DNA of 64,000 nucleotides. It comes from an uncultured Clostridium sp. GTDB taxonomy: Bacteria; Bacillota; Clostridia; Clostridiales; Clostridiaceae. The stretch lies in NCBI GenBank assembly GCA_900547475.1, contig URGW01000016.1, forward strand, positions 9,269 to 73,268, written 5' to 3'. A model generated the notes under the pieces. It saw only the letters and a list, made by a program, of their open reading frames with translations, ran no database searches and was not told the origin of the DNA. Positions 52,478 through 60,819 of this stretch are shown piece by piece (the stretch's first letter is position 1; the number at the start of each line of letters is the position of its first letter). A program made the translations under genes and the position numbers.

Positions 52478-54928
52478 ATGAGTAACTACGGAACTGCTAT
52501 TGATAAAAAGTGGCAAAATAAGTGGGAAGAAACTGAACTTTACAAATTTAATCCAGATGCAGAGGGCGAAAAACTTTACGTTTTAGAAATGTTCTCTTAC
52601 CCATCAGGAAGTCAATTACATGCTGGTCACTGGTTTAACTATGGACCTGTTGATTCATGGGCAAGATTAAAAAAAATGCAAGGATACAATGTGTTCCAAC
52701 CAATGGGATTTGATGCCTTTGGTTTACCAGCAGAAAACTTTGCAATTAAGACTGGGATTCATCCATGGGATTCTACTGAAAAAAATATTAAGACTATGGA
52801 AGAACAATTAAAAGCTATGGGAGCAATGTTTAACTGGGAAAATGAAGTTATAACTTGTACTCCAGAATATTATAAATGGACTCAATGGGTCTTCTTACAA
52901 TTATTAAAGAATGGCTTAGCTTACAGAAAGAAAGCTCCTGTAAACTGGTGTCCATCTTGTAACACAGTTTTAGCTAATGAACAAGTTGTTGATGGTGCTT
53001 GTGAAAGATGTTCAACTGAAGTTACTAAGAAAGACTTAACTCAATGGTTCTTCAAAATTACTGAATATGCTGATGAACTATTAGAAAAATTAGATACTTT
53101 AGATTGGCCAGAAAAGACAGTTGCTATGCAAAAGCACTGGATTGGTAAATCTACTGGTGCTGAAGTTAACTTCAAAGTTAAAAATTCAGATATTAACTTT
53201 AATGTATTCACAACAAGAGTTGATACTTTAAATGGTGTTACTTATGTTGTTTTAGCTCCTGAAAATCCATTAGTTGATGAAATAACTACCGATGAAAATA
53301 AGGCTGCTGTTGAAGAATATAAAGAAGCTGCTAAGAAGCAATCTGATATAGAAAGACAATCTCTTACTAGAGAAAAAACTGGTGTATTCACTGGTTCATA
53401 TGCTATAAATCCTATAAACGGTAAGGAAGTTCCAGTTTGGGTTGGAGATTATGTTCTTGCAACTTATGGTACTGGTGCTGTTATGGCTGTTCCAGCTCAT
53501 GATGAAAGAGACTTTGCTTTTGCTACTAAATTTAACTTACCAATAGATCAAGTTATAACTAGCAAAAAAGGTGAAGAAGTTGAATTACCATACTGTGAAT
53601 ATGGTGTTTTAATTAACTCTGGTGAATTCGATGGATTAACTACTGAGCAAGCTAAAGAAGCTATAGTTGAAAAATTAGCTAAAGATAACTTAGGTTCTGC
53701 TAAAGTTAATTACAGATTAAGAGACTGGTTAGTTTCAAGACAAAGATATTGGGGAGCTCCAATTCCAATAATCTATTGTGAAGATTGTGGTGCTGTTCCA
53801 GTTCCAGAAAAAGATCTTCCTGTTGAATTACCATACAATGTTGAGTTTGCTCCAGATGGTAAGTCACCACTTGCTAAATGTGATGAATTCGTTAATACTA
53901 CTTGTCCTTGTTGTGGTAAACCAGCTAAGAGAGAGTGTGATACTTTAGATACATTCGTTTGCTCTTCTTGGTACCAAATGAGATATGTAGATAATAAAAA
54001 TACTGAAATTGCTTTTGATAAGGAAAAGGTAGATAAAATGCTTCCTGTTGACAAATATGTTGGTGGACCAGAGCATGCTTGTATGCACTTATTATATGCA
54101 AGATTTATAACTAAGGCTTTAAGAGATATGGGTTACTTAAGCTTTGATGAACCATTCAAGAGCTTAACTCACCAAGGACTTATCTTAGGACCAGACGGAT
54201 TAAAGATGTCTAAGTCTAAAGGAAATACTATATCTCCAGATGATTACATTAAAGAATATGGTGCAGACGTATTTAGAATGTACTTAATGTTCGGATTTGC
54301 TTACACTGAAGGTGGAGCTTGGAGTGATGATGGTATTAAGTCTGTTGCTAGATTTGTAGATAGAATTGAAAGATATTTAACTATCTGCAGAGAAGCTATT
54401 GAAGCTGCTACAAATAACAAAGATACTATGGATAAAGCAGAAAAAGAATTAAACTTCTGGTTAAATAACGCTATTAAAGGTGTTACTGAAGATGGTGAAA
54501 AGATGCAATTCAACACTGCTATTGCAAGAATGATGGAATTCATTAATGCTTTATCTAAGTATGTTCAAGAAGAAACTAAGAACTTAGATTTCTTAAGAAC
54601 TGTATGCGAAAGCTTTATTAAGATATTAGCTCCATTTGCTCCTCACTTTGCTGAAGAACAATGGTCATTATTAACTGGTAAGTATTCAGTATTTAACGAA
54701 GCTTGGCCAACATATGATGCTAAAGCTTTAGTTAAGGACGAAATTGAAATAGCTATCCAAGTTAACGGTAAGATTAAAACTAGAATCAACGTTGCTTCTG
54801 ACTTAAATGAAGAAGGAATTAAAGCTGCTGCTTTAGCTGATGAAGCTGTTGTGGCTGCTACTGAAGGAAAAACTATAGTAAAAGTTATCGTTATTAAAGG
54901 AAGACTTGTTAATATAGTTGTAAAGTAA
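52478..54928 (+). CDS. leuS: leucyl-tRNA synthetase
   Basis: An 816-residue class I synthetase. HIGH-type motif YPSGSQLHAGHW (about residues 46-57, HAGH), the CP1 editing domain (about 225-415; LTREKTGVFTGSYAINP and GTGAVMAVPAHDERDFAFA with the editing threonine-rich pocket), a zinc-type CPCCGKPAKRECDTLDTF insert and KMSKS (about 575, GLKMSKSKGN). It charges tRNA-Leu. AAGGAGG precedes the ATG, and a leucine T-box controls it. Confidence 0.96.
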   Translation: MSNYGTAIDKKWQNKWEETELYKFNPDAEGEKLYVLEMFSYPSGSQLHAGHWFNYGPVDSWARLKKMQGYNVFQPMGFDAFGLPAENFAIKTGIHPWDSTEKNIKTMEEQLKAMGAMFNWENEVITCTPEYYKWTQWVFLQLLKNGLAYRKKAPVNWCPSCNTVLANEQVVDGACERCSTEVTKKDLTQWFFKITEYADELLEKLDTLDWPEKTVAMQKHWIGKSTGAEVNFKVKNSDINFNVFTTRVDTLNGVTYVVLAPENPLVDEITTDENKAAVEEYKEAAKKQSDIERQSLTREKTGVFTGSYAINPINGKEVPVWVGDYVLATYGTGAVMAVPAHDERDFAFATKFNLPIDQVITSKKGEEVELPYCEYGVLINSGEFDGLTTEQAKEAIVEKLAKDNLGSAKVNYRLRDWLVSRQRYWGAPIPIIYCEDCGAVPVPEKDLPVELPYNVEFAPDGKSPLAKCDEFVNTTCPCCGKPAKRECDTLDTFVCSSWYQMRYVDNKNTEIAFDKEKVDKMLPVDKYVGGPEHACMHLLYARFITKALRDMGYLSFDEPFKSLTHQGLILGPDGLKMSKSKGNTISPDDYIKEYGADVFRMYLMFGFAYTEGGAWSDDGIKSVARFVDRIERYLTICREAIEAATNNKDTMDKAEKELNFWLNNAIKGVTEDGEKMQFNTAIARMMEFINALSKYVQEETKNLDFLRTVCESFIKILAPFAPHFAEEQWSLLTGKYSVFNEAWPTYDAKALVKDEIEIAIQVNGKIKTRINVASDLNEEGIKAAALADEAVVAATEGKTIVKVIVIKGRLVNIVVK

Positions 54929-54993
54929 TATAACTTAATAGAAAGCTTTTTAATTATAAATGTGCTTTCTAAAATAAACTAGAAAATAGATAT

Positions 54994-55052
54994 AGACTAT
55001 ATCAAGATTAAAATCCACACACCTGTAATTTTCTTGATATAGTCTCTTTAAA
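54994..55052 (+). terminator. terminator after leuS
   Basis: AGACTATATCAAGA (54994-55007) pairs perfectly with TCTTGATATAGTCT (55032-55045), followed by CTTTAAATT. The U-run is short; a smaller AGAAAGC/GCTTTCT stem lies between the stop codon and it. Confidence 0.6.
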
Positions 55053-55163
55053 TTGTATTTTAAATTTTATATTCCATTTTTCCATTTATTAATATTTCAT
55101 TGAAATATTAAATTAAAATATGGTAGTCTAATATTAAATATTTTATTAAGAGGAGTCATAGTA

Positions 55164-55703
55164 ATGAATATAAGAATAGCAAATCTTGAAGATTCAAAAG
55201 AACTTGTAAGTATCTATAAATACTATGTAGAAAATACAGCAATAACATTTGAATATGATGTCCCCTCTATTGAAGAGTTTTCTAAAAGAATCAAAGATAC
55301 TTTAAGAAAATATCCTTATCTAGTGGCTGAAGAAAATAATAAAATTTACGGATATGCTTATGCCAGTGCATTTAAAAGTAGACAAGCTTATGATTGGGCT
55401 GTTGAAACTTCTATTTATGTAAAAAATGGTGATTCAAGACATGGTGTTGGTACTTTACTTTATAATGAATTAGAGAAATATCTTAAAATGCAAAATATTA
55501 TCAATGTTAATACTTGCATTGCTTATCCTAATGAAAAAAGTGAAGAATTTCATAAGAAATTTGGCTATAAGACTATTGCTCATTTTACTAAGTGTGGTTA
55601 TAAATTTGGAAAGTGGCATGATATGATTTGGATGGAAAAATTTATCGGTGAACATACTGATATTCCTAAGAGTGTAGTTCCTTTTTCTGAACTTAATTTA
55701 TAG
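55164..55703 (+). CDS. GNAT family N-acetyltransferase (phosphinothricin acetyltransferase-like)
   Basis: A 179-residue GNAT enzyme. Opening IRIANLEDSKELVSIYKYYVENTAITFEYDVPSIEEF is typical of the Pat/YncA subfamily, and the acetyl-CoA loop is RHGVGTLLYNELEKYL (about residues 95-110; Q/RxxGxG/A form). Later KFGYKTIAHFTKCGYKFGKWHDMIWMEK matches the Pat C-terminus. Members acetylate small amines such as methionine sulfoximine; the natural substrate here is unknown. AGGAG precedes the ATG; monocistronic. Confidence 0.87.
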   Translation: MNIRIANLEDSKELVSIYKYYVENTAITFEYDVPSIEEFSKRIKDTLRKYPYLVAEENNKIYGYAYASAFKSRQAYDWAVETSIYVKNGDSRHGVGTLLYNELEKYLKMQNIINVNTCIAYPNEKSEEFHKKFGYKTIAHFTKCGYKFGKWHDMIWMEKFIGEHTDIPKSVVPFSELNL

Positions 55704-55716
55704 ATAAATAAAAACA

Positions 55717-55765
55717 TTCTATTTTATAGTAGCACCAATTTTTAAGTATCTGCTATAAAATAGAA
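55717..55765. terminator. terminator-like hairpin between convergent genes
   Basis: TTCTATTTTATAG (55717-55729) pairs perfectly with CTATAAAATAGAA (55753-55765). Shared by the acetyltransferase and Rpn genes; AT-rich with short U-tracts. Confidence 0.5.
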
Positions 55766-55784
55766 CAATATTAATAAATTTTAT

Positions 55785-56138
55785 TTAAATTTCTTTTTCA
55801 AGCTCAATAAGCTTCTCTTTTGTTAAATTAGTTGATTTGATTACTATATCCATATCTACACCTAATTTCAAAAGACTCTTAGCAGTTTCTATTTTAGCTT
55901 GCTCTTCACCTTCTGCTCTACCTTCTGCTCTACCTTCTTCTCTACCTTCTTCTCTACCTTCTTCTCTACCTTCTTCTCTTCCTTGTTCATATCCTTCTTC
56001 CATAGCTTCTTCAATTTTAGTTGCTTCATCATGAAGTGCCATTTCACGTGATAGATATTCTGCTCTTGCCTTTTTATCTTGACTCATTGTAGTTAATACA
56101 TTTACAGCTTTATCAATATTAGGATTTACTTTAGCCAT
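55785..56138 (-). CDS. possible internal start product of the Rpn gene (RpnS-like C-terminal domain)
   Basis: AAAGGAGG (56157-56150) lies 11 bases before an in-frame ATG at 56138 (start MAKVNPNID). Translation from it gives 117 residues, the C-terminal helical and REEG-repeat domain without the nuclease. Small proteins from internal starts have been reported as antitoxins of Rpn nucleases; here only the ribosome binding site is seen, and the spacing is slightly long. Confidence 0.4.
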   Translation of the reverse strand: MAKVNPNIDKAVNVLTTMSQDKKARAEYLSREMALHDEATKIEEAMEEGYEQGREEGREEGREEGREEGRAEGRAEGEEQAKIETAKSLLKLGVDMDIVIKSTNLTKEKLIELEKEI

Positions 56139-56702
56139 ACTTTCTAATACCTCCTTTGAATCTGCTTTGATGAAACTTACCCACTGTGATAAATCATCAT
56201 TTTCACTATAATTATCTAGCTTTTTCATTTCTAAAAAGTGTATTTCTAATAAATCTGTTAAAACATAATTTTCTTCATTTTCTTTTAACTTAAACATACT
56301 ATGATATTTTTCAGTGTTTAGCGTATTAAAATCTAATATATTTATGCATACAGTCTTTTTTAACTTATTATATTTTTCTCCACTTTCTAATTGTTCACAA
56401 TATATTTTTGACCAATAATAAAGACTTCTTTGTGGCATATAAATTGTTCTTGATACCTGTATTTCAATATCTACTTCTACATTATTATCTATAGTTGCTC
56501 TTATATCTAATATACTTTTTTTATCTGCTATATTTTCCTTTGGTAATTCACTATTTAATATTTGTACATCTTTAATTTCTATCTTTAATACTGATTTTAA
56601 AAATGCTATTAATATATCCTTATTTCTTTCATCACCAAAGATTCTTTTAAATACATAGTCATTTTTAGGTTTAAGTATAAAATTATTATTATCTATATTC
56701 AC
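55785..56702 (-). CDS. Rpn family PD-(D/E)XK nuclease/putative transposase
   Basis: A 305-residue protein of the PDDEXK_2 (Rpn, recombination-promoting nuclease) family: start PKNDYVFKRIFGDERNKDILIAFLK, nuclease core SILDIRATIDNNVEVDIEIQVS (catalytic Asp, then Glu-x-Gln, about residues 68-88) and YYWSKIYCEQL. The C-terminal third is helical with an Arg-Glu-Glu-Gly repeat array (about 228-258). Rpn proteins nick DNA and some act in phage defence. A strong internal ribosome binding site before an in-frame ATG (56138) suggests a second, shorter product. Not a DDE transposase despite the common label. Confidence 0.87.
   Translation of the reverse strand: MNIDNNNFILKPKNDYVFKRIFGDERNKDILIAFLKSVLKIEIKDVQILNSELPKENIADKKSILDIRATIDNNVEVDIEIQVSRTIYMPQRSLYYWSKIYCEQLESGEKYNKLKKTVCINILDFNTLNTEKYHSMFKLKENEENYVLTDLLEIHFLEMKKLDNYSENDDLSQWVSFIKADSKEVLESMAKVNPNIDKAVNVLTTMSQDKKARAEYLSREMALHDEATKIEEAMEEGYEQGREEGREEGREEGREEGRAEGRAEGEEQAKIETAKSLLKLGVDMDIVIKSTNLTKEKLIELEKEI
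55909..55980. repeat. 12-bp minisatellite inside the Rpn gene
   Basis: Six tandem 12-bp units (CCTTCTGCTCTA twice, CCTTCTTCTCTA three times, CCTTCTTCTCTT once), in frame, encoding RAEG and REEG repeats. Copy-number change would lengthen or shorten the protein by four residues without frameshift. Confidence 0.85.
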
Positions 56703-56822
56703 TATACTATTTCCTCCGAAATTTTTATCCTTAGTTAAATTATTTACATTTATATAATAATTATATCATTATACTTTTACATTTAAAATAAAATACAAAT
56801 ACACTAACTTTAATTTTCTATG

Positions 56823-56850
56823 AAAAAAGCTAGCATTTAAAATGCCAGCT
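56823..56850 (-). terminator. terminator of the 56.9-kb hypothetical gene
   Basis: On the minus strand AGCTGGCAT and ATGCTAGCT pair with one mismatch over a TTTAA loop, followed by TTTTTTC. Confidence 0.75.
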
Positions 56851-56859
56851 TACTTATTT

Positions 56860-57171
56860 TCATAACTTTTTTAAGGTAACTTGCTCATCTGAGTTAGGAT
56901 TAGGAAGTACTATTATACTTTCACTTTTATTCTCTGGTAAAACTCTTACACTTCCATCCTCTTCTGCTTCAGTAGTAAAAACGTTATTATTATCATTTTC
57001 AACAATTAAGTTACTCTTATCATTATCTTCAATTAAGTTTTTACTTTTTTCTTCACTAATTAAATTACTATTATCTTTTAACTTATTGCTATTTGATAAA
57101 ATAGTAATTAAACCTGTTAAAATAAATATAGATAAAGTTAAAATTAAATATTTACCTTTTTTTGATTTCAC
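56860..57171 (-). CDS. hypothetical single-pass membrane protein
   Basis: A 103-residue protein with a basic start, one hydrophobic helix (YLILTLSIFILTGLITIL, residues 8-25) and an extracytoplasmic Asn/Asp/Glu/Lys-rich tail ending in ESIIVLPNPNSDEQVTLKKL. The tail contains two similar NLI-E-DN segments. No lipobox cysteine. I do not recognise a family. It has its own terminator and lies downstream of a decayed small ORF. Confidence 0.6.
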   Translation of the reverse strand: MKSKKGKYLILTLSIFILTGLITILSNSNKLKDNSNLISEEKSKNLIEDNDKSNLIVENDNNNVFTTEAEEDGSVRVLPENKSESIIVLPNPNSDEQVTLKKL

Positions 57172-57244
57172 TAATAATCACTCCTTTTATACAAGTTTAT
57201 TAGCATCACATATTAATTATTACATTACTTTTTATTCTTCTCTT

Positions 57245-57401
57245 CTACTCCATAAAGGTATCGCACCTCCAAAAAGTACTCCCATAATAAAATACCCTGT
57301 TGCTTCAAAGTTAATATTTCTTTTAAAATACCTAAAACTACTAAATAAGGACAATAGAATCGAAATAAAACAATAATTGTTATTTATATATATTTTTTCA
57401 T
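57245..57401 (-). pseudogene. possible decayed small membrane protein gene
   Basis: From an ATG at 57401 (MKKYI) the frame hits TAA after five codons; in the neighbouring frames hydrophobic text continues and reaches a stop at 57247-57245 after SILLSLFSSFRYFKRN and TGYFIMGVLFGGAIPFME. Joining the frames would give a two-helix protein of about 50 residues. Evidence is only the hydrophobic continuity; it may be random AT-rich sequence. The rest of 57172-57512 holds no gene. Confidence 0.3.
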
Positions 57402-57478
57402 ATAATATAACAATTATATTGTATGATAAATTTTATTATTCACATTATTTTTTCATACATTAGATTATAATAATTAAA

Positions 57479-57507
57479 TAAAAAAAGAAGCTAGCTTTTG
57501 CTAGCCT
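57479..57507 (-). terminator. terminator of the sigma/anti-sigma operon
   Basis: On the minus strand AGGCTAGC (57507-57500) pairs with GCTAGCTT (57495-57488), loop AAAA, followed by CTTTTTTT. Confidence 0.8.
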
Positions 57508-57512
57508 CAAAC

Positions 57513-58985
57513 CTATTTTAAGTTTATAGTTACCTTTTCACTTTCATCAATAACTAAATCTGTAGTTACCGGAATAGCTATAGTATACTTCTTGCTTGGA
57601 TCAATTTTAGTTAATTTAACTGTTACTATTTTTTCTTCAATATCATTTAATATAGTAGTAGCTCCTTCAAAAGCACATGCATCATTCATATCTTCATCAA
57701 ATAAAACAATACTAGATAATAATCTATAATTATAGTTGCCATCAATTTTCATAACTACCTCAGTATAATCATCATGAGCTATAATATCCTTAACTATTAT
57801 CTTATCAGTATTATTTACAACTATCTCTTTACCAATTAAAGAATCTACACTTTCAAATGCAGTATTTTTATCAATATCAACATTATAACTTACACTATTT
57901 AAAGCATATCCGTCATTTAATTCTTCCTTGGTAGGTTTCCTTGATATAACTTCATTACTTCTATTAGCACTACTTTCATCTACTGATGAAGCCTTTAATA
58001 AATATTCATTTTCATCTTCTATAATTTCATTTCCATCTGCTTTAATAATTTCAATATACTCTGTATTACTTAAATCATTTAAGATATTATATGAATATTC
58101 ATACTCTCCATTATTACTAACACTTCCTGATGTTAAATCTAATAATAATATTTTTCCATTATTATCTCTAACAATAAATTTATTTTCATCTACTCTAAAA
58201 TTCTCATAGTGATCAGTTACACCTGAAAATACTAATCTATTATTAAATGGTGTAATAACTAATTTTTCAATATTTATTTCTTCATCAGTAAGATTTAAAC
58301 TTTTGTTAACTTCATAAATATTAGATTCACTACCTTTTATAGCTTTTATATTAAAATTCCAATTTCCTTTTGCCAAAGTCTTTCTGCCTCTAGTAAAGTT
58401 ATTTATATCTAAATCTATATTGACTTCATTACCAATCTCAATATCTGAAACATTAGCTTCTAATATAATAGCTGCTGTACTTTCATTAACAATAGTTACC
58501 TTAGGATTCCAACTACTTAGTATTTGTCCATTAACAAATATATTTAAATCAGTATTTAAAAAATCTTGTGGATTTCTACCTTCATCATATCCAATAAATT
58601 TATCCGATTCAACAAATAATGATGCAACTAAAACATTATCATCAATAACAACCTTATTAAGAATAACTTTAACACCTTTATCTTCAACAGTTATATTTAC
58701 ATCATTACCTAACTCTTCGTATTTATCTGAAGCTTGTTTATATACTCCATAATTAAAATATTCAAATATATTTCCAACTATAGGAATTGCACTAACAATA
58801 TCCGGATTAATGATTCCTGCCATTGTTGTTCCTGCTACTATAACACCAGCTGCTATTGCACTTCTTTTAAATATTATCTTTTGTTTAGCCTTTTTCTTTT
58901 CTCTCTTACCTTTTTCAAACCCTCTTAATACAGCATTATTTAATTCCTTAGGTATTTTTATCATATCTTTAATATTATTATCCAT
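57513..58985 (-). CDS. DUF4179 domain protein, putative anti-sigma factor
   Basis: A 490-residue protein with a cytoplasmic N-terminus (residues 1-40, likely sigma-binding; IKIPKELNNAVLRGFEKGKREKKK), one membrane helix (about 45-65) and a long extracytoplasmic part starting with the DUF4179 pattern IVGNIFEYFNYGVYKQASDKYEELGNDVNITVEDKGV. The outer region is rich in beta strands and Asn/Asp. It starts two bases after the sigma factor stop, the standard pairing for membrane anti-sigma factors that sense envelope stress. Confidence 0.85.
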   Translation of the reverse strand: MDNNIKDMIKIPKELNNAVLRGFEKGKREKKKAKQKIIFKRSAIAAGVIVAGTTMAGIINPDIVSAIPIVGNIFEYFNYGVYKQASDKYEELGNDVNITVEDKGVKVILNKVVIDDNVLVASLFVESDKFIGYDEGRNPQDFLNTDLNIFVNGQILSSWNPKVTIVNESTAAIILEANVSDIEIGNEVNIDLDINNFTRGRKTLAKGNWNFNIKAIKGSESNIYEVNKSLNLTDEEINIEKLVITPFNNRLVFSGVTDHYENFRVDENKFIVRDNNGKILLLDLTSGSVSNNGEYEYSYNILNDLSNTEYIEIIKADGNEIIEDENEYLLKASSVDESSANRSNEVISRKPTKEELNDGYALNSVSYNVDIDKNTAFESVDSLIGKEIVVNNTDKIIVKDIIAHDDYTEVVMKIDGNYNYRLLSSIVLFDEDMNDACAFEGATTILNDIEEKIVTVKLTKIDPSKKYTIAIPVTTDLVIDESEKVTINLK

Positions 58986-58986
58986 A

Positions 58987-59508
58987 CTAAATTAACTCCT
59001 TTTTAATATCATTTCTCAAAATAGAAAGACCTTTATATAAGTTAGTTTTAACAGTATTTTCTGGCATTTCTAGAATTTCTGCTATATCTTTAAAAGTTAA
59101 ATCATCAAAATATTTTAATACAATTATCTTTTTATACTTTTCATCAAGCTTATCTAATGATTCCATTAAGAATAATCTCTCATCATTGTCATCATACTTT
59201 GCATCTATCTTACTTAGTAATTCTTCTTTCTCCATGCATACTACTTTGCTTTTTTTATTATAAAAATCTGTAGCTACATTAATTGCTATTCTCATTATCC
59301 ATGTATTAAAAAACTTTGGCTCTCTCAAATTTTCAATTGATTTATACGCCTTACAAACCACTTCTTGAACAATATCTAATGCTGTTTCTTCTTCTTTTAC
59401 ATAAGCAAATGCTGTTCTATAAATTTGCTCTTTGCATTGATTCATAATAATAATAAAGGCTTTGTCATTTCCTTTAATAGCCTTTTTTACTACCTTCTCA
59501 TCAAACAT
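58987..59508 (-). CDS. ECF-type RNA polymerase sigma factor
   Basis: A 173-residue sigma factor with region 2 (residues 10-80; ALDIVQEVVCKAYKSIENLREPKFFNTWIMRIAINVATDFYNKK, -10 recognition) and region 4 (about 115-170; LPEN-like EMPENTVKTNLYKGLSILRNDI, -35 recognition HTH). Linker residues between the domains are short, as in SigV-like clostridial ECFs paired with DUF4179 anti-sigma factors. It begins the two-gene operon and probably regulates its own promoter. Confidence 0.92.
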   Translation of the reverse strand: MFDEKVVKKAIKGNDKAFIIIMNQCKEQIYRTAFAYVKEEETALDIVQEVVCKAYKSIENLREPKFFNTWIMRIAINVATDFYNKKSKVVCMEKEELLSKIDAKYDDNDERLFLMESLDKLDEKYKKIIVLKYFDDLTFKDIAEILEMPENTVKTNLYKGLSILRNDIKKELI

Positions 59509-59662
59509 ATATGTTCTCCTTCTACTTCTTAAAATTTAACTACTCATAGGTACCTATATCAATTAGACTTTAGTTTTTAAAATAAAGTTTTATTTTAAAT
59601 AAAGTAATTAATATTTTAGCAATTTTTATTTACTCATTATTGTTTAAAATAAAATTTTCAAT

Positions 59663-59700
59663 AAAAAAAGTGCATGGGGGGAGAATCCTGCACTTTTTTC
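59663..59700. terminator. terminator-like hairpin with G-rich loop
   Basis: AAAAAAGTGCA (59664-59674) pairs perfectly with TGCACTTTTTT (59689-59699); the 14-base loop is TGGGGGGAGAATCC. It could end the 59851-60606 transcript on the minus strand. Confidence 0.7.
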
Positions 59701-59802
59701 AGTAAAATATATATTTAAATTATTAGGGGATATTAATACTATTGCCACTTTTTTCAAGTTTTAAACATAAATCAAAATATTTTTTTGTAAATAAATAGAA
59801 TC

Positions 59803-59843
59803 GCCTCCGGGATTAATCCAATATTTGGATTAACCCCGGAGGC
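59803..59843 (-). other. GC-rich perfect hairpin after the methyltransferase-fold gene
   Basis: Arms 59803-59821 and 59825-59843 pair over 19 positions with one A/C mismatch on plus that becomes a G-U pair in minus-strand RNA, pointing to function on that strand. It contains CCTCCGGG/CCCCGGAGG and the AATCCAATATTTGGATT palindrome also found at the end of aroC. It starts eight bases after the stop codon and has no U-run. Confidence 0.6.
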
Positions 59844-59850
59844 CCTTACA

Positions 59851-60606
59851 TTAAATGTCATTTAATACAACTTTAAATTCTTCTAGTACTTGAGATACTA
59901 ATTTCTCATCTAGTTTTTCATAATAATCTAAAAGATTAGATTCCTGAATTGATTCAAAGGCTTTTCTACTCGATTCCATCCAATTTTCTGGAATATAAAC
60001 CCATACTATCTCTGTATAACTACAACTTAATAAAAAGTGCTCCATTCCAAAAAAGCTATACTCTTCAATATTATGAAGCTCATTAAACCTTTTATAATCA
60101 TCAACTATTTGTGATGTTATCTTATACTCATAAATATCAACATAGAAAAAATCAAATTTTCTACTTTCTGTTTCAAAAGCATTGCAACAGACTATCCTTA
60201 TCTTTGGATTTTTAGGAAAATTATTATAGTATAAATCTATTACCTCTTGGCTGATTTCATAAACAACTATTTCATCTACTTCTGGCTTTTTAGCCATTTC
60301 TTCTACTACATATCCAAGACCTAATCCAACAACACCAATTTTTCCACTTGCCATACTTATAGCAAAGTATGAAGCTTGTATTTCTAATGGTGTTAACCTC
60401 ATCCAAATATGTCTAGGTCCATGTAACTCAAGTATTTCTATATCATATTCATCTTCTTTTTCATATAGATATCCTTGAACTATTCCCTTTAATCCATCTA
60501 TTGATTTTATTTCATAATCACCAATTTTGCTTTTATTTATTTTGCTATTATATTCTTTTATTTTATCCAAAACATAGCTTTTATCAAAAGGCTTCAAATT
60601 TAACAA
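59851..60606 (-). CDS. SAM-dependent methyltransferase/spermidine-synthase-fold protein
   Basis: A 251-residue cytoplasmic protein. The centre has a Rossmann-like SAM site, KIGVVGLGLGYVVEEMAKKP (about residues 88-107) and EIVVYEISQEVIDLY (acidic end of beta-2), then RIVCCNAFE and FDFFYVDIYEY (about 150). The order resembles spermidine synthases and small class I methyltransferases, but the catalytic residues for aminopropyl transfer are not clear. No partner genes nearby. Function unknown beyond the fold. Confidence 0.6.
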   Translation of the reverse strand: MLNLKPFDKSYVLDKIKEYNSKINKSKIGDYEIKSIDGLKGIVQGYLYEKEDEYDIEILELHGPRHIWMRLTPLEIQASYFAISMASGKIGVVGLGLGYVVEEMAKKPEVDEIVVYEISQEVIDLYYNNFPKNPKIRIVCCNAFETESRKFDFFYVDIYEYKITSQIVDDYKRFNELHNIEEYSFFGMEHFLLSCSYTEIVWVYIPENWMESSRKAFESIQESNLLDYYEKLDEKLVSQVLEEFKVVLNDI

Positions 60607-60782
60607 TCCTCTCTTTACAACATAATATTAATTTATTATATAGTTTAAACCTTATGTTAACTAAATCTTTTTATTTATAAAAAGATTTATAATTTAAACT
60701 AGTTAAAACCTCATCAAATTATCTCTTAATAAATAGTATCTTCAATACCTTTTATATTATATTGCCAATTTATTCAAAATTC

Positions 60783-60816
60783 AATAATAAAGTCGGCTAG
60801 AACCGACTTTATTATT
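60783..60816. terminator. terminator of the beta-helix gene
   Basis: AATAATAAAGTCGG (60783-60796) pairs perfectly with CCGACTTTATTATT (60803-60816), six-base loop; minus-strand tail is AU-rich. Confidence 0.75.
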
Positions 60817-60819
60817 AAA

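Noticed and set aside
55837..56034. Plus-strand ORF with Ser-Leu-Pro repeats
   Set aside because: It is the antisense reading of the REEG minisatellite in the Rpn gene; no ribosome binding site and no family.
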